Shown piece after piece: positions 18,671 through 27,688 of a DNA stretch of 64,000 nt. Location of the stretch: the NCBI RefSeq assembly GCF_001699815.1, contig NZ_MCGB01000061.1, forward strand, positions 124,001 through 188,000, read 5' to 3'. Numbering within the stretch: position 1 is the stretch's first letter; the number at the start of each line of letters is the position of its first letter. The position numbers and the translations under genes were made by a program. The notes beneath the pieces were generated by a model, which saw nothing but the letters and a program-made list of their open reading frames with translations, did not search any database and was not told where the DNA came from. The DNA comes from Ralstonia pickettii (lineage in GTDB: Bacteria > Pseudomonadota > Gammaproteobacteria > Burkholderiales > Burkholderiaceae).

Positions 18671-21371
18671 CTGTATCCTCGAACAATTCCCCACTGAACC
18701 GATCCGCGCCGCTCTTGGTGGCATACGACATCCTTGCTCGATCCGCAAAACGCTCCGGAGCCGTCAGGAATGTTTGCAGCTCCTCAATGTCGCGCACCCC
18801 TAGATAACTATCACGCTTGAGCGAAAGTCCGAATGCTGGATTGAATATTCGCCGCAACTCCCAACGCATAGTTTGCTTTGAAAGCCCCTCCTTGGCGCGA
18901 CTGTCTTGTAGCTCAATAAAGATCGCTCGCCGGAGAAGCTCGCGCGCGAGAGATCCTAGCTCTGGGTCAAGATCACGTAACAAGGCAATCGTCGATCTCG
19001 GTTCATCCTTGGTCATCTCCAGACGGTAAAGTCGATACGGCTCCTTCGCAGAGTTCAGTCGCCCCTTAACCATCACGTCACGGACGGCCGCTCCGTACTG
19101 TCCAAGAATCTTGGCCATTAGCGCTCCGAATGGATGCAAACCATCCACGCGCTCCTTGAACGCCTTTGAGATAGAAACGATCGCCTCGTGTTGAGCAGCC
19201 TTGGTAATGGGTGCCGTGGTATCGCGCTGCACGCTTCCCTTGACGAACATCTCACGAACGATCTGTAAAACCGTGGCGGTATCGCCACTCCATAGCCGCC
19301 CAAGAGCGTGCAACCCATGATAGTAGTAGCGACGCCCCTGAGTACTGCCATGCTCGCGAATATAGCTGGCAAGCTGAACATCATCAGCATATGGTTCCGA
19401 AGATCCAATAAGCTTCTCTGCCCGCCCCGCCCAACCAGCTCTGCTCAGCCGTCGATCAATCAGGTTCGTCACAAACCGTTTCGCAGCATGATCATCGACG
19501 TCCGCCAAAGCTCGGCTACCTGCGTCGATAGTGGTGAACTCGCGCGTCTCCTCTAGTGTGACCCCATCGATATCGCCCGGATCAAAACCGAACTTCTCGC
19601 AGGAAATCTTGAAGTAGTGAGTTGGAACGCGCTCAAAAATTATCTTATTAAGTATTCGTTGAATTTCTTCCTGCACTCGGTTTGACGAGTAGTCATCCAA
19701 CAGGAATACCACTTGATGCCTCTTGAAGTAAGGGAAGACAGATCCCAACTTTCCAGTTAGATCAGCAAGGAACGTATCCGGAAGATGATCGTTCCATTCG
19801 CCATCTCGAAGCAAAGTTCCATGGAGCTGAACCCGTAAGGCATCAAGGTCATCTGCGAAATGAAGGATGCGACTGCGATTGGTCAGTCTTGCCGATTCAA
19901 CGGGACGACTGAAGTACGACGAGATAAGTGCAACGATATTATCGAAACCAGCTTCATCTAGTCGAAAAGCGCGGTTCGCCACTGAATCGGCATAGGCCAT
20001 ACCAAGAGATTTTAGAAGCTCACGAGCAACTATCAATTGGAAGTAAGTTGCAATCTCATGCGCCCTCTGCTCAGCGCGCCCCTCCTTGCGAGCCAACCAG
20101 CTAAGGTTGTTTTGAAGATGTGCAGCGCAACTGATATATACCCCAAAAGAGTCAAAAGGGCTTGCACGTCCGCGTTCCGCATTCTGAGCACGTAAGCCCA
20201 AATGTGTTCTTACTGCAAGATAGCGGAATATCATTGACTTACCGCACCCGCGTGGACCAGTGAGCACGATAGGTTTACGCTCCTGGATGTCCTGCATCCA
20301 CGGCAATGTTTCAACGAAAAGCTCCAGCAGCGTCGCGTCGTCGGCTAAATGCTCGGCCGAAATGGCCTCAAACGGCTGGAACTTTGACTCATCAATCTCC
20401 ACCTCTTCGAGTTCACGCTGAAGAACTTGCAACTCCTGGGCAATTTGGTTCTCAATCGGAAAATGCCTCGCCTGGTCCTCATCCACCAACTTTTCGATGA
20501 ACTGCAGGAACCGGCGCATGAAGTGAGGGTGACTGGAGGCGACACGACGGTTCCGATGTAGACCGTTGTAAAGCTCCACCAATATCTGAACAAAACAGAT
20601 TTTGTCGTCTCGGCTCTTGCTTGTAGTCTGATTGGATGGTTTTAGACTACCCAAATCGATAATTGATACTTCCAATCGATGCTCGTCATCAGCGAGCAGA
20701 GCCAATTCCGCTGGCACCTGAGAAATCATGACGTTGCCCACGTGCAGATCGTCATGTTTCAACTCAACCCGCTTGAGGTAGGTGATAGCTCGAAGCACCT
20801 GCATTGCTACACTGCAGACAAAATCGATCTCGAGCGAGTCCTCTTGGAGATACTGCTCCAAGGTCCTCCCCGTAACCCAGGGGGCTATAAAGCAAACAAA
20901 GTCTTCTTCGGCATCCGGCATACCCGGCGGCGGCGCAGAAAGGCCGACTGACATCGGGCAAACAAAGAGCGATTTAGCTGGACGAAGTTTGGATGTATAC
21001 AGCAGCTCTTGCTCGAGCCGTGGCTGCTTGTAGTCGCCGGGGACTGCAAGCTTGGCAGCAAACTCCTCATGGGTCGCCGGGTCGCGAACCCTCAAGACGA
21101 ACCCCTTCCACCCGCGGCGTTTGTGCAAACCGTGCACACGCCCCTCCGCATCTCGATCCAGAACTTCATAGGTATGCGTTGACTGGCCATCGAGTGCTCG
21201 TACCGTCAACGTGGCAGGAATAATGGGAGCGCCATCTATCCAGTTGCGCTGTGCCTCACTAAGTGCGTCCATTGTTTTGTTGCCTATGATCTGCGCTACG
21301 TCGACCATCGCCGAAGTTGCAATCGCCATCCCCACTACCGTACGGCCGGCACACGTAGGCCTGACCTGCAC
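18663..21371 (-). CDS. Fusion of eukaryote-like protein kinase and ORC/CDC6-like P-loop ATPase
   Basis: 902 residues from GTG 21371; ATG starts at 21329, 21308 and 21272 are possible. The N-terminal domain is a protein kinase with candidate ATP Lys107, catalytic loop HDDLHVGN (Asp208, Asn213) and DLG (Asp239) in place of DFG. All key residues are present, so an active kinase is expected. The second domain has Walker A GPRGCGKS (372-379) and Walker B VVFLLDD (554-560). The C-terminal ~300 residues resemble those of bacterial ORC/CDC6-family conflict ATPases. It heads a two-gene operon with the 405-residue protein. An anti-phage signalling role is inferred. Confidence 0.75.
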   Translation of the reverse strand: MQVRPTCAGRTVVGMAIATSAMVDVAQIIGNKTMDALSEAQRNWIDGAPIIPATLTVRALDGQSTHTYEVLDRDAEGRVHGLHKRRGWKGFVLRVRDPATHEEFAAKLAVPGDYKQPRLEQELLYTSKLRPAKSLFVCPMSVGLSAPPPGMPDAEEDFVCFIAPWVTGRTLEQYLQEDSLEIDFVCSVAMQVLRAITYLKRVELKHDDLHVGNVMISQVPAELALLADDEHRLEVSIIDLGSLKPSNQTTSKSRDDKICFVQILVELYNGLHRNRRVASSHPHFMRRFLQFIEKLVDEDQARHFPIENQIAQELQVLQRELEEVEIDESKFQPFEAISAEHLADDATLLELFVETLPWMQDIQERKPIVLTGPRGCGKSMIFRYLAVRTHLGLRAQNAERGRASPFDSFGVYISCAAHLQNNLSWLARKEGRAEQRAHEIATYFQLIVARELLKSLGMAYADSVANRAFRLDEAGFDNIVALISSYFSRPVESARLTNRSRILHFADDLDALRVQLHGTLLRDGEWNDHLPDTFLADLTGKLGSVFPYFKRHQVVFLLDDYSSNRVQEEIQRILNKIIFERVPTHYFKISCEKFGFDPGDIDGVTLEETREFTTIDAGSRALADVDDHAAKRFVTNLIDRRLSRAGWAGRAEKLIGSSEPYADDVQLASYIREHGSTQGRRYYYHGLHALGRLWSGDTATVLQIVREMFVKGSVQRDTTAPITKAAQHEAIVSISKAFKERVDGLHPFGALMAKILGQYGAAVRDVMVKGRLNSAKEPYRLYRLEMTKDEPRSTIALLRDLDPELGSLARELLRRAIFIELQDSRAKEGLSKQTMRWELRRIFNPAFGLSLKRDSYLGVRDIEELQTFLTAPERFADRARMSYATKSGADRFSGELFEDTDD

Positions 21372-21420
21372 GATATCCCCTCGACCATTTCTCAGAACCC
21401 TAAGATTCTTGGCTGAGGAG

Positions 21421-21462
21421 TGTACCCTCAGACGGTTAGATAGCTCAGTGATCTAGCCCCCC
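21421..21462. repeat. Candidate left boundary of an inner tns module
   Basis: TGT at 21421 is followed by GCTCAGTGATCTAGCCCCCC (21433-21452). That stretch and its continuation to about 21474 match, inverted, the sequence near 28402-28434 beside tnsA at roughly 24 of 33 positions with one gap. No target duplication was found. The intergenic stretch 21372-21714 otherwise holds only the stem-loop at 21585. Confidence 0.35.
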
Positions 21463-21584
21463 CCAATTAGAGGGATATTTAATCTCATACATCACTGGAT
21501 TGGCGCAGATACCTCCCATACTGGGCTCCAAGAAAATTTGGCAACCACAATTAAAATACTCTTACACCTGATATAGATATCTCG

Positions 21585-21626
21585 GAATTCGCCTCCCTTC
21601 GGGCGAGGGGTGCGGCAAGCGAATTC
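21585..21626. other. Stem-loop with perfect GAATTCGC/GCGAATTC arms
   Basis: The 8-bp arms at 21585-21592 and 21619-21626 enclose a smaller CCTC/GAGG stem. The structure lies in the AT-rich gap between the divergent kinase-ATPase and 117-residue genes. It could be a regulatory RNA element or the edge of a past insertion; no T-run follows. Confidence 0.45.
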
Positions 21627-21714
21627 GCCGCCGTTAAATGTACGTTGGGCATCGCGGCAACCCACGAACGGCCCGCGTGCATTTTCGATTCGTACCCGCA
21701 AATCAGATTGACTT

Positions 21715-22068
21715 ATGAATACGTTGTTCGCAAAAACCTTTGGTGGCCTCTCTCGTGCTTACTACTTCCGCCATTTCCTGTTTGGCGTGATTTTTCCCGC
21801 GTTCATATTCCTCTTCGCGAGCAACGCCGGAAAACCGCTCCCCTACCAGATGGTTCTGTTCGCCCTCATCAGCACCGTGCTCTATCCATATGCCCGGTTC
21901 GTGTACGAAGGCGTGATGAACTTCATTCTCGGCAACAACGTCTTCTTCGTGAACGCAATCGTGATGCTGTTCGCCAAGTTCAGCACGATGCTGATCTGTT
22001 GGGCTTTCGCGATCTTCATTGCGCCGATCGGACTGGTGTATCTGTACCTCCGTCATAGCCGGGCGTAA
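21715..22068 (+). CDS. Small integral membrane protein of unknown function
   Basis: 117 residues with three to four hydrophobic segments: around residues 20-35, 45-58, 68-88 and 92-112. Aromatic residues are plentiful (AYYFRHFLFG). No family was recognised. It lies between the kinase-ATPase operon and the TnsE-like gene, on the same strand as the latter. It may be the membrane effector or immunity component of a defence cargo, or transposon baggage. The ribosome site is weak. Confidence 0.55.
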   Translation: MNTLFAKTFGGLSRAYYFRHFLFGVIFPAFIFLFASNAGKPLPYQMVLFALISTVLYPYARFVYEGVMNFILGNNVFFVNAIVMLFAKFSTMLICWAFAIFIAPIGLVYLYLRHSRA

Positions 22069-22157
22069 GCAACAGCCAGAAATTCGTCATCGGCGCTCGG
22101 CCGCGGCCAGGTAGATCCCCGTGCCGGGCGACGCTTTGACGATCAGATCAGGATCAC

Positions 22158-23840
22158 ATGTTCCGCATAAACGCGTTTCCAAAAAGGGAAGGCCGTTGGC
22201 GCGTGGATTGGTTCGGCCCCATCGCCTTCCCCGATCGCATGGTGCGACGGCGCCATCCGTCCGTTCTGGTCTCCTTGTCCAAGGACAAGTGCCCTGAAGG
22301 CAGCAGTCGCTTATCGCTTCTCTCGCTCCGCGAAACCGAAAGGCAGCAGACCCGATGCTGGGTTTCAGTCGGAACCACAATGCTCCTGCGTATCGGCGAC
22401 GTGTGGCGCGAACAGAGCTTGGAATCCCGTGCCGCTGACGAAGAACTGCATTGCGAGAACCTGGAGATCAGCCAGGACACCTGCGAGCTAGTAAAAGCTG
22501 GATCGAGCTTCGAAGACGGCAGTTTCATGCTGCCGCTCCATGAGCATGCTGGACATCGCGAGAACACGCACTCCTATTGCGTTCGAGTCACCTTGCCAGA
22601 CGGGAAGCTCCTTGTCGTGCCCTGCATGGAGTTGATCCGTTTCTACTTCGGCTCGTCCAGTGAGCTCCTCAACAGGCTGTTCCACCCCCAACTCGATAGA
22701 GGGCATCTTTACACGGGGACGCCGGCAATAGATCGGCACAACCGGATGACGCTTCAACTTGCCGACCGTATTCCGCGCGCAAGCGCCGAGGACGTCGCAA
22801 GAATCGCCGGCAGTCGGCTGGCATGGCGCGCGGCCAAAATGATTGGAGCCTCCTGCGTACGCGCCGCTCAGGCTCGCCAAGAGGTTTACCCGCAGACCCT
22901 ATTTCCGTTCGAAGGAACGACAACACTGCGAGCCGCTGGGAAGTGGCTGTCGCGAGGCAATGATCCCAAAGGAACGTTCCTCGTCTATCAACTCCTGAGT
23001 TGCTCGCACCCGTTCCCCTTCAAGTCACTGCGGTTCCATGTGACGGGTGGAAAGAAAGCTCACACTACCGGAATGGTGCCCGATACCCCGCCACAGGAAG
23101 CACCGCCCACAGCCCGGAAAGCCAAGGAACCCGCCCAAGTCAGCCTGGAGGAGCATGACCCTTCGTCGCAGCTTGCTCCGGCTACGATGCCCGTGCGCGG
23201 CAATCGGCGATTCACCGACCTGGAAAACAAATACGTCTTCGCCGACCGAACAATAGCCGGACAAAAGCCTCGCGCTAGTGCCTCGTCCGGCGAACCGATC
23301 AACGAGCACGCGATCGGCGAACCGGGCTCCACAAAGCGCATCCGCGAAACACAGATCGTCGACGATGACAGCGAGATTCCAGACCCGCCGGCATTCCTCG
23401 AACACGCTGTCAAAGCGCTATCCACGCTGAATGATGCTTCCGTGCGAGTCCTGACGGCGAGCCGCGACGATGGCTGGACCGTCCCGATGCCACTGATCTC
23501 AGACGAGGACGGTGTGCTGAACGAGCACCTCTTGATGCCTGAAGACAATCACCGGCTCAAGCGTGTAGCTGCCTTTGCTGTTTCCTCAAAGGAAGCATCC
23601 ACGTTGCTCATGGTTCACGAAGCCAACCCGCCTATATCGTTTGCGGTTCCCTTGAAAAACCAGAGCGATGAAGCGATACAACGTGCAGTCCAGGCCGCGA
23701 CGGGAGCATTCATCTCAGTACAGGACGGTGGCGACCATCGTGTGATGGCGTTGGAACACACGCAGGCCAGTACTCCCGACGAACTGCGCTCCTGGATCTC
23801 AATGCAGCTATACCACGCAGCCATCGCGTATCTGCGGTGA
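22158..23840 (+). CDS. TnsE-like transposition target-selection protein (divergent)
   Basis: 560 residues, close to the ~540 of Tn7 TnsE. The N-terminus (RWRVDWFGPIAFPDRM) corresponds to the TnsE N-terminal motif, and a VPCMELIRFYFGSSSELL block parallels the TnsE PQLELARSLF region. The last 150 residues (LKRVAAFAVSSKEASTLLMV and onward) parallel the TnsE C-terminal DNA-binding domain. These are by-eye comparisons from memory. TnsE directs Tn7 to replicating DNA and conjugal plasmids. Unlike Tn7, the gene is convergent to tniQ and overlaps its 3' end by 33 bp. Confidence 0.55.
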   Translation: MFRINAFPKREGRWRVDWFGPIAFPDRMVRRRHPSVLVSLSKDKCPEGSSRLSLLSLRETERQQTRCWVSVGTTMLLRIGDVWREQSLESRAADEELHCENLEISQDTCELVKAGSSFEDGSFMLPLHEHAGHRENTHSYCVRVTLPDGKLLVVPCMELIRFYFGSSSELLNRLFHPQLDRGHLYTGTPAIDRHNRMTLQLADRIPRASAEDVARIAGSRLAWRAAKMIGASCVRAAQARQEVYPQTLFPFEGTTTLRAAGKWLSRGNDPKGTFLVYQLLSCSHPFPFKSLRFHVTGGKKAHTTGMVPDTPPQEAPPTARKAKEPAQVSLEEHDPSSQLAPATMPVRGNRRFTDLENKYVFADRTIAGQKPRASASSGEPINEHAIGEPGSTKRIRETQIVDDDSEIPDPPAFLEHAVKALSTLNDASVRVLTASRDDGWTVPMPLISDEDGVLNEHLLMPEDNHRLKRVAAFAVSSKEASTLLMVHEANPPISFAVPLKNQSDEAIQRAVQAATGAFISVQDGGDHRVMALEHTQASTPDELRSWISMQLYHAAIAYLR

Positions 23841-24869
23841 GCTGCTCATCGCAATTGGAAGCTCAGCGGGCAAGTCTCGACGCGCGTGAAGAGACGCCTC
23901 GCGCCGATACCCAGCCAAGATATCCTTAACAAAATGGTGGTGCAACGGAGCAGTGGGCTTGACAGGCTGCGCGTGCGCCTCGGGATCGTGCTGAAGCAGC
24001 CAAAGGGACCACAGCAATACTGCATGCCGAGCCAGTACAGATTGCAGTTCCAGCGCCGGCTTTCTGGTGCGCACAATCTCCAAGTCGGAGTAACCGAAGC
24101 GACAGGCTAGACAGTCACAGAGACGCGGCTTGACCTTGCACGACAACATCGTCACGGCCATAGCGTGCAAACGATCCAACAGGTCTCGCGGGCCCGCGGC
24201 GCCCAACGAAGAGAGATCGCGCGTCAGTTGCTGCAGCTCGGAAAGGAGACCACTGCCTCGATCATCTACGTTGGGCGCCTCCGCCATCCGAAGATCGAAG
24301 TCGCAGTTGTGGCAATGGCAAATGCCATCGATCTCCGCGTGACACAAGTTTGTATCGACGCGCTGAACAAACAAGCTCGCGCCACAACGGGGGCACCTAT
24401 CGAGCAACAAACGCTGGTGCCGCTCACAGAATGTTTGCAGTGCGACTCGCCAGCAGCGGCGGAAGTACGGTCTTGGATCAGTCCTTAGACAGTACGGGCA
24501 AAACTGAAGACCTGGGCCAAGCCGGGCGCTTCGCGGCAGCTTGATCGAGATCACCCACGGAAGAATTCCACCAACGTGGAACTCTGGATACAGCGTCCCT
24601 TCATAGAACCGCAGCGTCGTCTGACGAACTGCCTCCAACGGAGTCCCCGTGTGCAGTGCCAGCGACTCCAGAAGCCATTGTGGGCTGCGCCGGTCGATGT
24701 CCACTGTCAACACGCGTGCGTCAGCTCCGAGTGCCAGATTGCAGAATGACGTCAAACTCATTCCGTGGCCATGCGCCAATCGAACAACCCAGCTCGACAG
24801 CAACTCGCCCGGTATCGGTTTATACCGAATCGGCCAGAGCAGCACGTTGGCGCATGACCAGGTTTTCAC
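23808..24869 (-). CDS. tniQ: TniQ/TnsD-family target-site protein
   Basis: 353 residues. The TniQ N-terminal pattern (PIPGELLSSWVVRLAHGHG) is followed by zinc-finger elements FCPYCLRTDP, CERH and DRCPRCGASLF, with a later CHCHNC. TniQ/TnsD proteins bind a fixed chromosomal site or a guide complex and recruit TnsC. The start overlaps the tnsC stop by 4 bp (ATGA). The small size is closer to TniQ than to full-length Tn7 TnsD (~500 residues). Confidence 0.9.
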   Translation of the reverse strand: MKTWSCANVLLWPIRYKPIPGELLSSWVVRLAHGHGMSLTSFCNLALGADARVLTVDIDRRSPQWLLESLALHTGTPLEAVRQTTLRFYEGTLYPEFHVGGILPWVISIKLPRSARLGPGLQFCPYCLRTDPRPYFRRCWRVALQTFCERHQRLLLDRCPRCGASLFVQRVDTNLCHAEIDGICHCHNCDFDLRMAEAPNVDDRGSGLLSELQQLTRDLSSLGAAGPRDLLDRLHAMAVTMLSCKVKPRLCDCLACRFGYSDLEIVRTRKPALELQSVLARHAVLLWSLWLLQHDPEAHAQPVKPTAPLHHHFVKDILAGYRREASLHARRDLPAELPIAMSSSPQIRDGCVV

Positions 24870-25771
24870 AGCCTTCGCCTGTAGGTCTTGCGCTTGGAGG
24901 GCGGCACCCAGTCCAATGCTTCGAGCTGCTTTTCGGTAATCGCTTCCTCGCCGGAACGGATAGCGTCAACCGCCGCCGTTTTCACGAGATCGAAGATGTC
25001 ACCGAGAGTGGACTCGCTCTTCATATAGATCGCCTGCATCATCTCGGGGTAGTGCAGCCCTGATGGCTTGCGCAGCGGCGTCCGGCGCTCCAGCGTCTTC
25101 AGCAACGTCCCTAGCTGCCGGCCGGGCGTCCAACTGGGCATCTCGATCGGAACGAATCGACTCGACATCTGCGGATCGGCATTGAACGCGTTGTATGCCT
25201 CTTCGATCCCTGAGGCGACGATACTGACCTTCGCCTCATTGCTCAGGCTCTTGAGTGCGTTGCGAAACTCGCGTTGCTTGGTCAGGCCACCGGCAATTAG
25301 ATGGTGGATCTCGTCGATGATGAGGATGCGCACATCCATCTCGCCAAAGAGGCGTTTGACCTGCGAGTACTTTTCATAGACTGGGGCCGTCGGCTTATAT
25401 GGCGTCATCAGACTATCCATGATTCGACTGTAGAAGTCGGATAGGTCGGGCTTGGGTGGTGCGTCGACCATCACCACCGGACACCGTGTTGCCTCGTGCT
25501 CGGGATCCACGTCGGGAAGATGTTGATCGCGGAATCGCTCAAGAATGGATGTCTTGCCGCTATATGACGGACCAACAATCAGGTAACTCGGCATCCGCGT
25601 TACCTTTGGATAGTCGAGCAGATCCTCCAGCTTCTGGAGCGTGGTCGTCGCATGGTCGAGCTGTAGCCACGTGCCCTCCTGAATCTTCCGAATCCGATCC
25701 TTGGTTGGCAGGTCCAGGTACTCCTGTGCCTTTGGACTGAGGTGGCCATACTCAACCGTCGTGCTATTCAT
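24866..25771 (-). CDS. tnsC: TnsC/TniB-type AAA+ transposition regulator
   Basis: 301 residues. Walker A GPSYSGKT spans 67-74. Walker B VRILIIDEIHHLIAGG and a sensor-like SIVASGIEEAYNA follow. TnsC/TniB ATPases polymerise on target DNA and license the transposase. The gene overlaps the tnsB stop by 8 bp (ATGAATAG) and the tniQ start by 4 bp, forming a tight operon. The size is nearer TniB than the 555-residue TnsC of Tn7. Confidence 0.9.
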   Translation of the reverse strand: MNSTTVEYGHLSPKAQEYLDLPTKDRIRKIQEGTWLQLDHATTTLQKLEDLLDYPKVTRMPSYLIVGPSYSGKTSILERFRDQHLPDVDPEHEATRCPVVMVDAPPKPDLSDFYSRIMDSLMTPYKPTAPVYEKYSQVKRLFGEMDVRILIIDEIHHLIAGGLTKQREFRNALKSLSNEAKVSIVASGIEEAYNAFNADPQMSSRFVPIEMPSWTPGRQLGTLLKTLERRTPLRKPSGLHYPEMMQAIYMKSESTLGDIFDLVKTAAVDAIRSGEEAITEKQLEALDWVPPSKRKTYRRRL

Positions 25772-27686
25772 CGTCGCTCAGTGCCTGAATATCGTCTGGG
25801 TCGTACCCACGGACTGCCGGCGCAAGCCTGGACGGCTCGATCTTCGAGGCCCGTGGCAGGTCTTTAGATTTTTGCGCGCGAGCTTTGTCCTGCTGTTTGC
25901 GCTGCTGCTCAGCACGACGTGCCGCCTTGCTTTTTTCAGCGGCAGCTTCTTCGAGTTCGCGCTGCCGCGCGATCAGCGCAAACAAGTCCCGTTCGCTGTA
26001 TTCCTTCATGCCCGCAGCCTTCGCTGCATTGTTGGCTGCACGTATCTCCCAGATGCTTGCCGGCGGCAAGCTCGAATCTCGATAGGGAATCGCCTGATAC
26101 CGTTTGAGATCGGTATCGAAGAAGTACAACACGCTCATGTCGCGTGGGTCATAGCGGAACCGGAACTTCTTACCTCGCTTCGGATTGTCAGGATCGCGTT
26201 CCCCAATCCACGGTCTCAAGACATCGTGGAAGTAGTGGATGTTGTCGTTGACAACTCCATCTCCTCGGATCGCTCGCTCCTCGAATGGCATGAAGTCGAT
26301 GCGGACCTTCTCGGGATCGGCGACTATCGGTGGGATTCCACGGCCCATCTTTCCCCGTGTGCCGAGAATGCCTTCGGTCCATTTGGTCAGCGGCGTCGTG
26401 CCAATGCCCGCGTGAACGTCTCGATGATATCGAGCGAACATCAGGACAAGCCATTTCTCCAGCTCATCGATAGTCATGCAGGCATTGCCCTCGGCGTCGT
26501 ACTCTCCTTTCTGCTGGGGATTCGCGAACGTTGCCCCTTTGAGCTCTTTCAACTCCTCCGATACGGTGCCCATGAGCCGCTCGATGTGCGCACCGTAGCG
26601 AGGCTGCTTTACCGGCCGGAGGTGAATATCGATGTGGTACTCCCTCGCAGCGACGGCCAGCATCTTGCCTCTGAATTCCTTGGCGTTGTCCATATGGAGT
26701 ACGTCTATGGGGCCGCGGAAGGGCCACTCAATATCTCCGCACCCCAGCCGCGCCATCCATTCCCCCTTATCCAACATGGCGTGCGAGATGCACATGCCCG
26801 CGGACATCGCTGAAGGTGGATCCAGAGACAAGTACATGCCCAAACATGCGCGGCTGAAAACATCGATTGCCAAAGTGATCCAGGCCCGTCCGATCGACTT
26901 GCGGTGCTTGTCGTCCACGATGATGACGGGCAACAGAGTGTGATCGACCTGCACCATGGCAAGAGGCCACTCAGCATCCGGAATGGATCCCTTATTCACG
27001 CTAAATCGTTGCTCAGCGGCGCGGCGCCCCTCACGACGCTTGAGCGCTTCTTGTTCATCCAACCAACTTAGATGCCGGTGTATCGTCGACTCGGCCGGAA
27101 GAGGCTCAAGCTCCGCGACATAGCACAGGCGGCGAATTTCCCTGGCCGCCTTCGCTACGGACGGCTTTTGCATGGTCAGATAGTGCTCTTGAACGTAGTT
27201 GTCCAAGATCAGCTTCACTTCTGGCGCGAGGCGACTGCGCCCGCGGCCACCGCTCTTGCGCGTCGGTATTAGCGAAGACAGCTGTTCAGACGCAAGGTAG
27301 GTCCGCAGCCAGTTGTAGAGCGTCGCGATACTCACGTCTGCGTCGGCTGCCACAGCGACGTAGTCTGCTTTCTTTCGATTCCGCCGAAGAGCGAGCAGAG
27401 GACTAATGATGTCTAGGCGGCTTTGCGCCTCTTCCCAGTCGTCATCCGATACGTCTTCGAGGTCGATCTGGCCTTGGGGCTCGGGCGAGCCATCACTGCC
27501 TCTGAACGGAGGCTTGAGCGACCCTATGTTCAAAATGACAATCGCTCCCGACGCGTCCTCGCGTGCGAGAACCTGGTCCAAGGCGGCGTAGCGGAGAATT
27601 GTGTATGCGCGCCCATCGTGACTGTAGCTGCTGCCCTTCTTAATCGGCAGAAGAGTCGGCGTCTTTCCTAACGACTTGCTTGCCAT
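25764..27686 (-). CDS. tnsB: TnsB/TniA-type DDE transposase
   Basis: 640 residues. An N-terminal helix-turn-helix region (ADVSIATLYNWLRTY) precedes the retroviral-integrase fold. The DDE triad is Asp248 (VQVDHT), Asp333 (HMDNAKEF) and Glu369 (AHIERLMG), so the enzyme appears intact. A basic, Lys/Arg/Glu-rich C-terminal tail resembles the TnsC-interacting tail of TnsB. It binds the transposon ends and joins 3' ends to target DNA. It sits 2 bp after tnsA. Confidence 0.95.
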   Translation of the reverse strand: MASKSLGKTPTLLPIKKGSSYSHDGRAYTILRYAALDQVLAREDASGAIVILNIGSLKPPFRGSDGSPEPQGQIDLEDVSDDDWEEAQSRLDIISPLLALRRNRKKADYVAVAADADVSIATLYNWLRTYLASEQLSSLIPTRKSGGRGRSRLAPEVKLILDNYVQEHYLTMQKPSVAKAAREIRRLCYVAELEPLPAESTIHRHLSWLDEQEALKRREGRRAAEQRFSVNKGSIPDAEWPLAMVQVDHTLLPVIIVDDKHRKSIGRAWITLAIDVFSRACLGMYLSLDPPSAMSAGMCISHAMLDKGEWMARLGCGDIEWPFRGPIDVLHMDNAKEFRGKMLAVAAREYHIDIHLRPVKQPRYGAHIERLMGTVSEELKELKGATFANPQQKGEYDAEGNACMTIDELEKWLVLMFARYHRDVHAGIGTTPLTKWTEGILGTRGKMGRGIPPIVADPEKVRIDFMPFEERAIRGDGVVNDNIHYFHDVLRPWIGERDPDNPKRGKKFRFRYDPRDMSVLYFFDTDLKRYQAIPYRDSSLPPASIWEIRAANNAAKAAGMKEYSERDLFALIARQRELEEAAAEKSKAARRAEQQRKQQDKARAQKSKDLPRASKIEPSRLAPAVRGYDPDDIQALSDDE

Positions 27687-27688
27687 GG

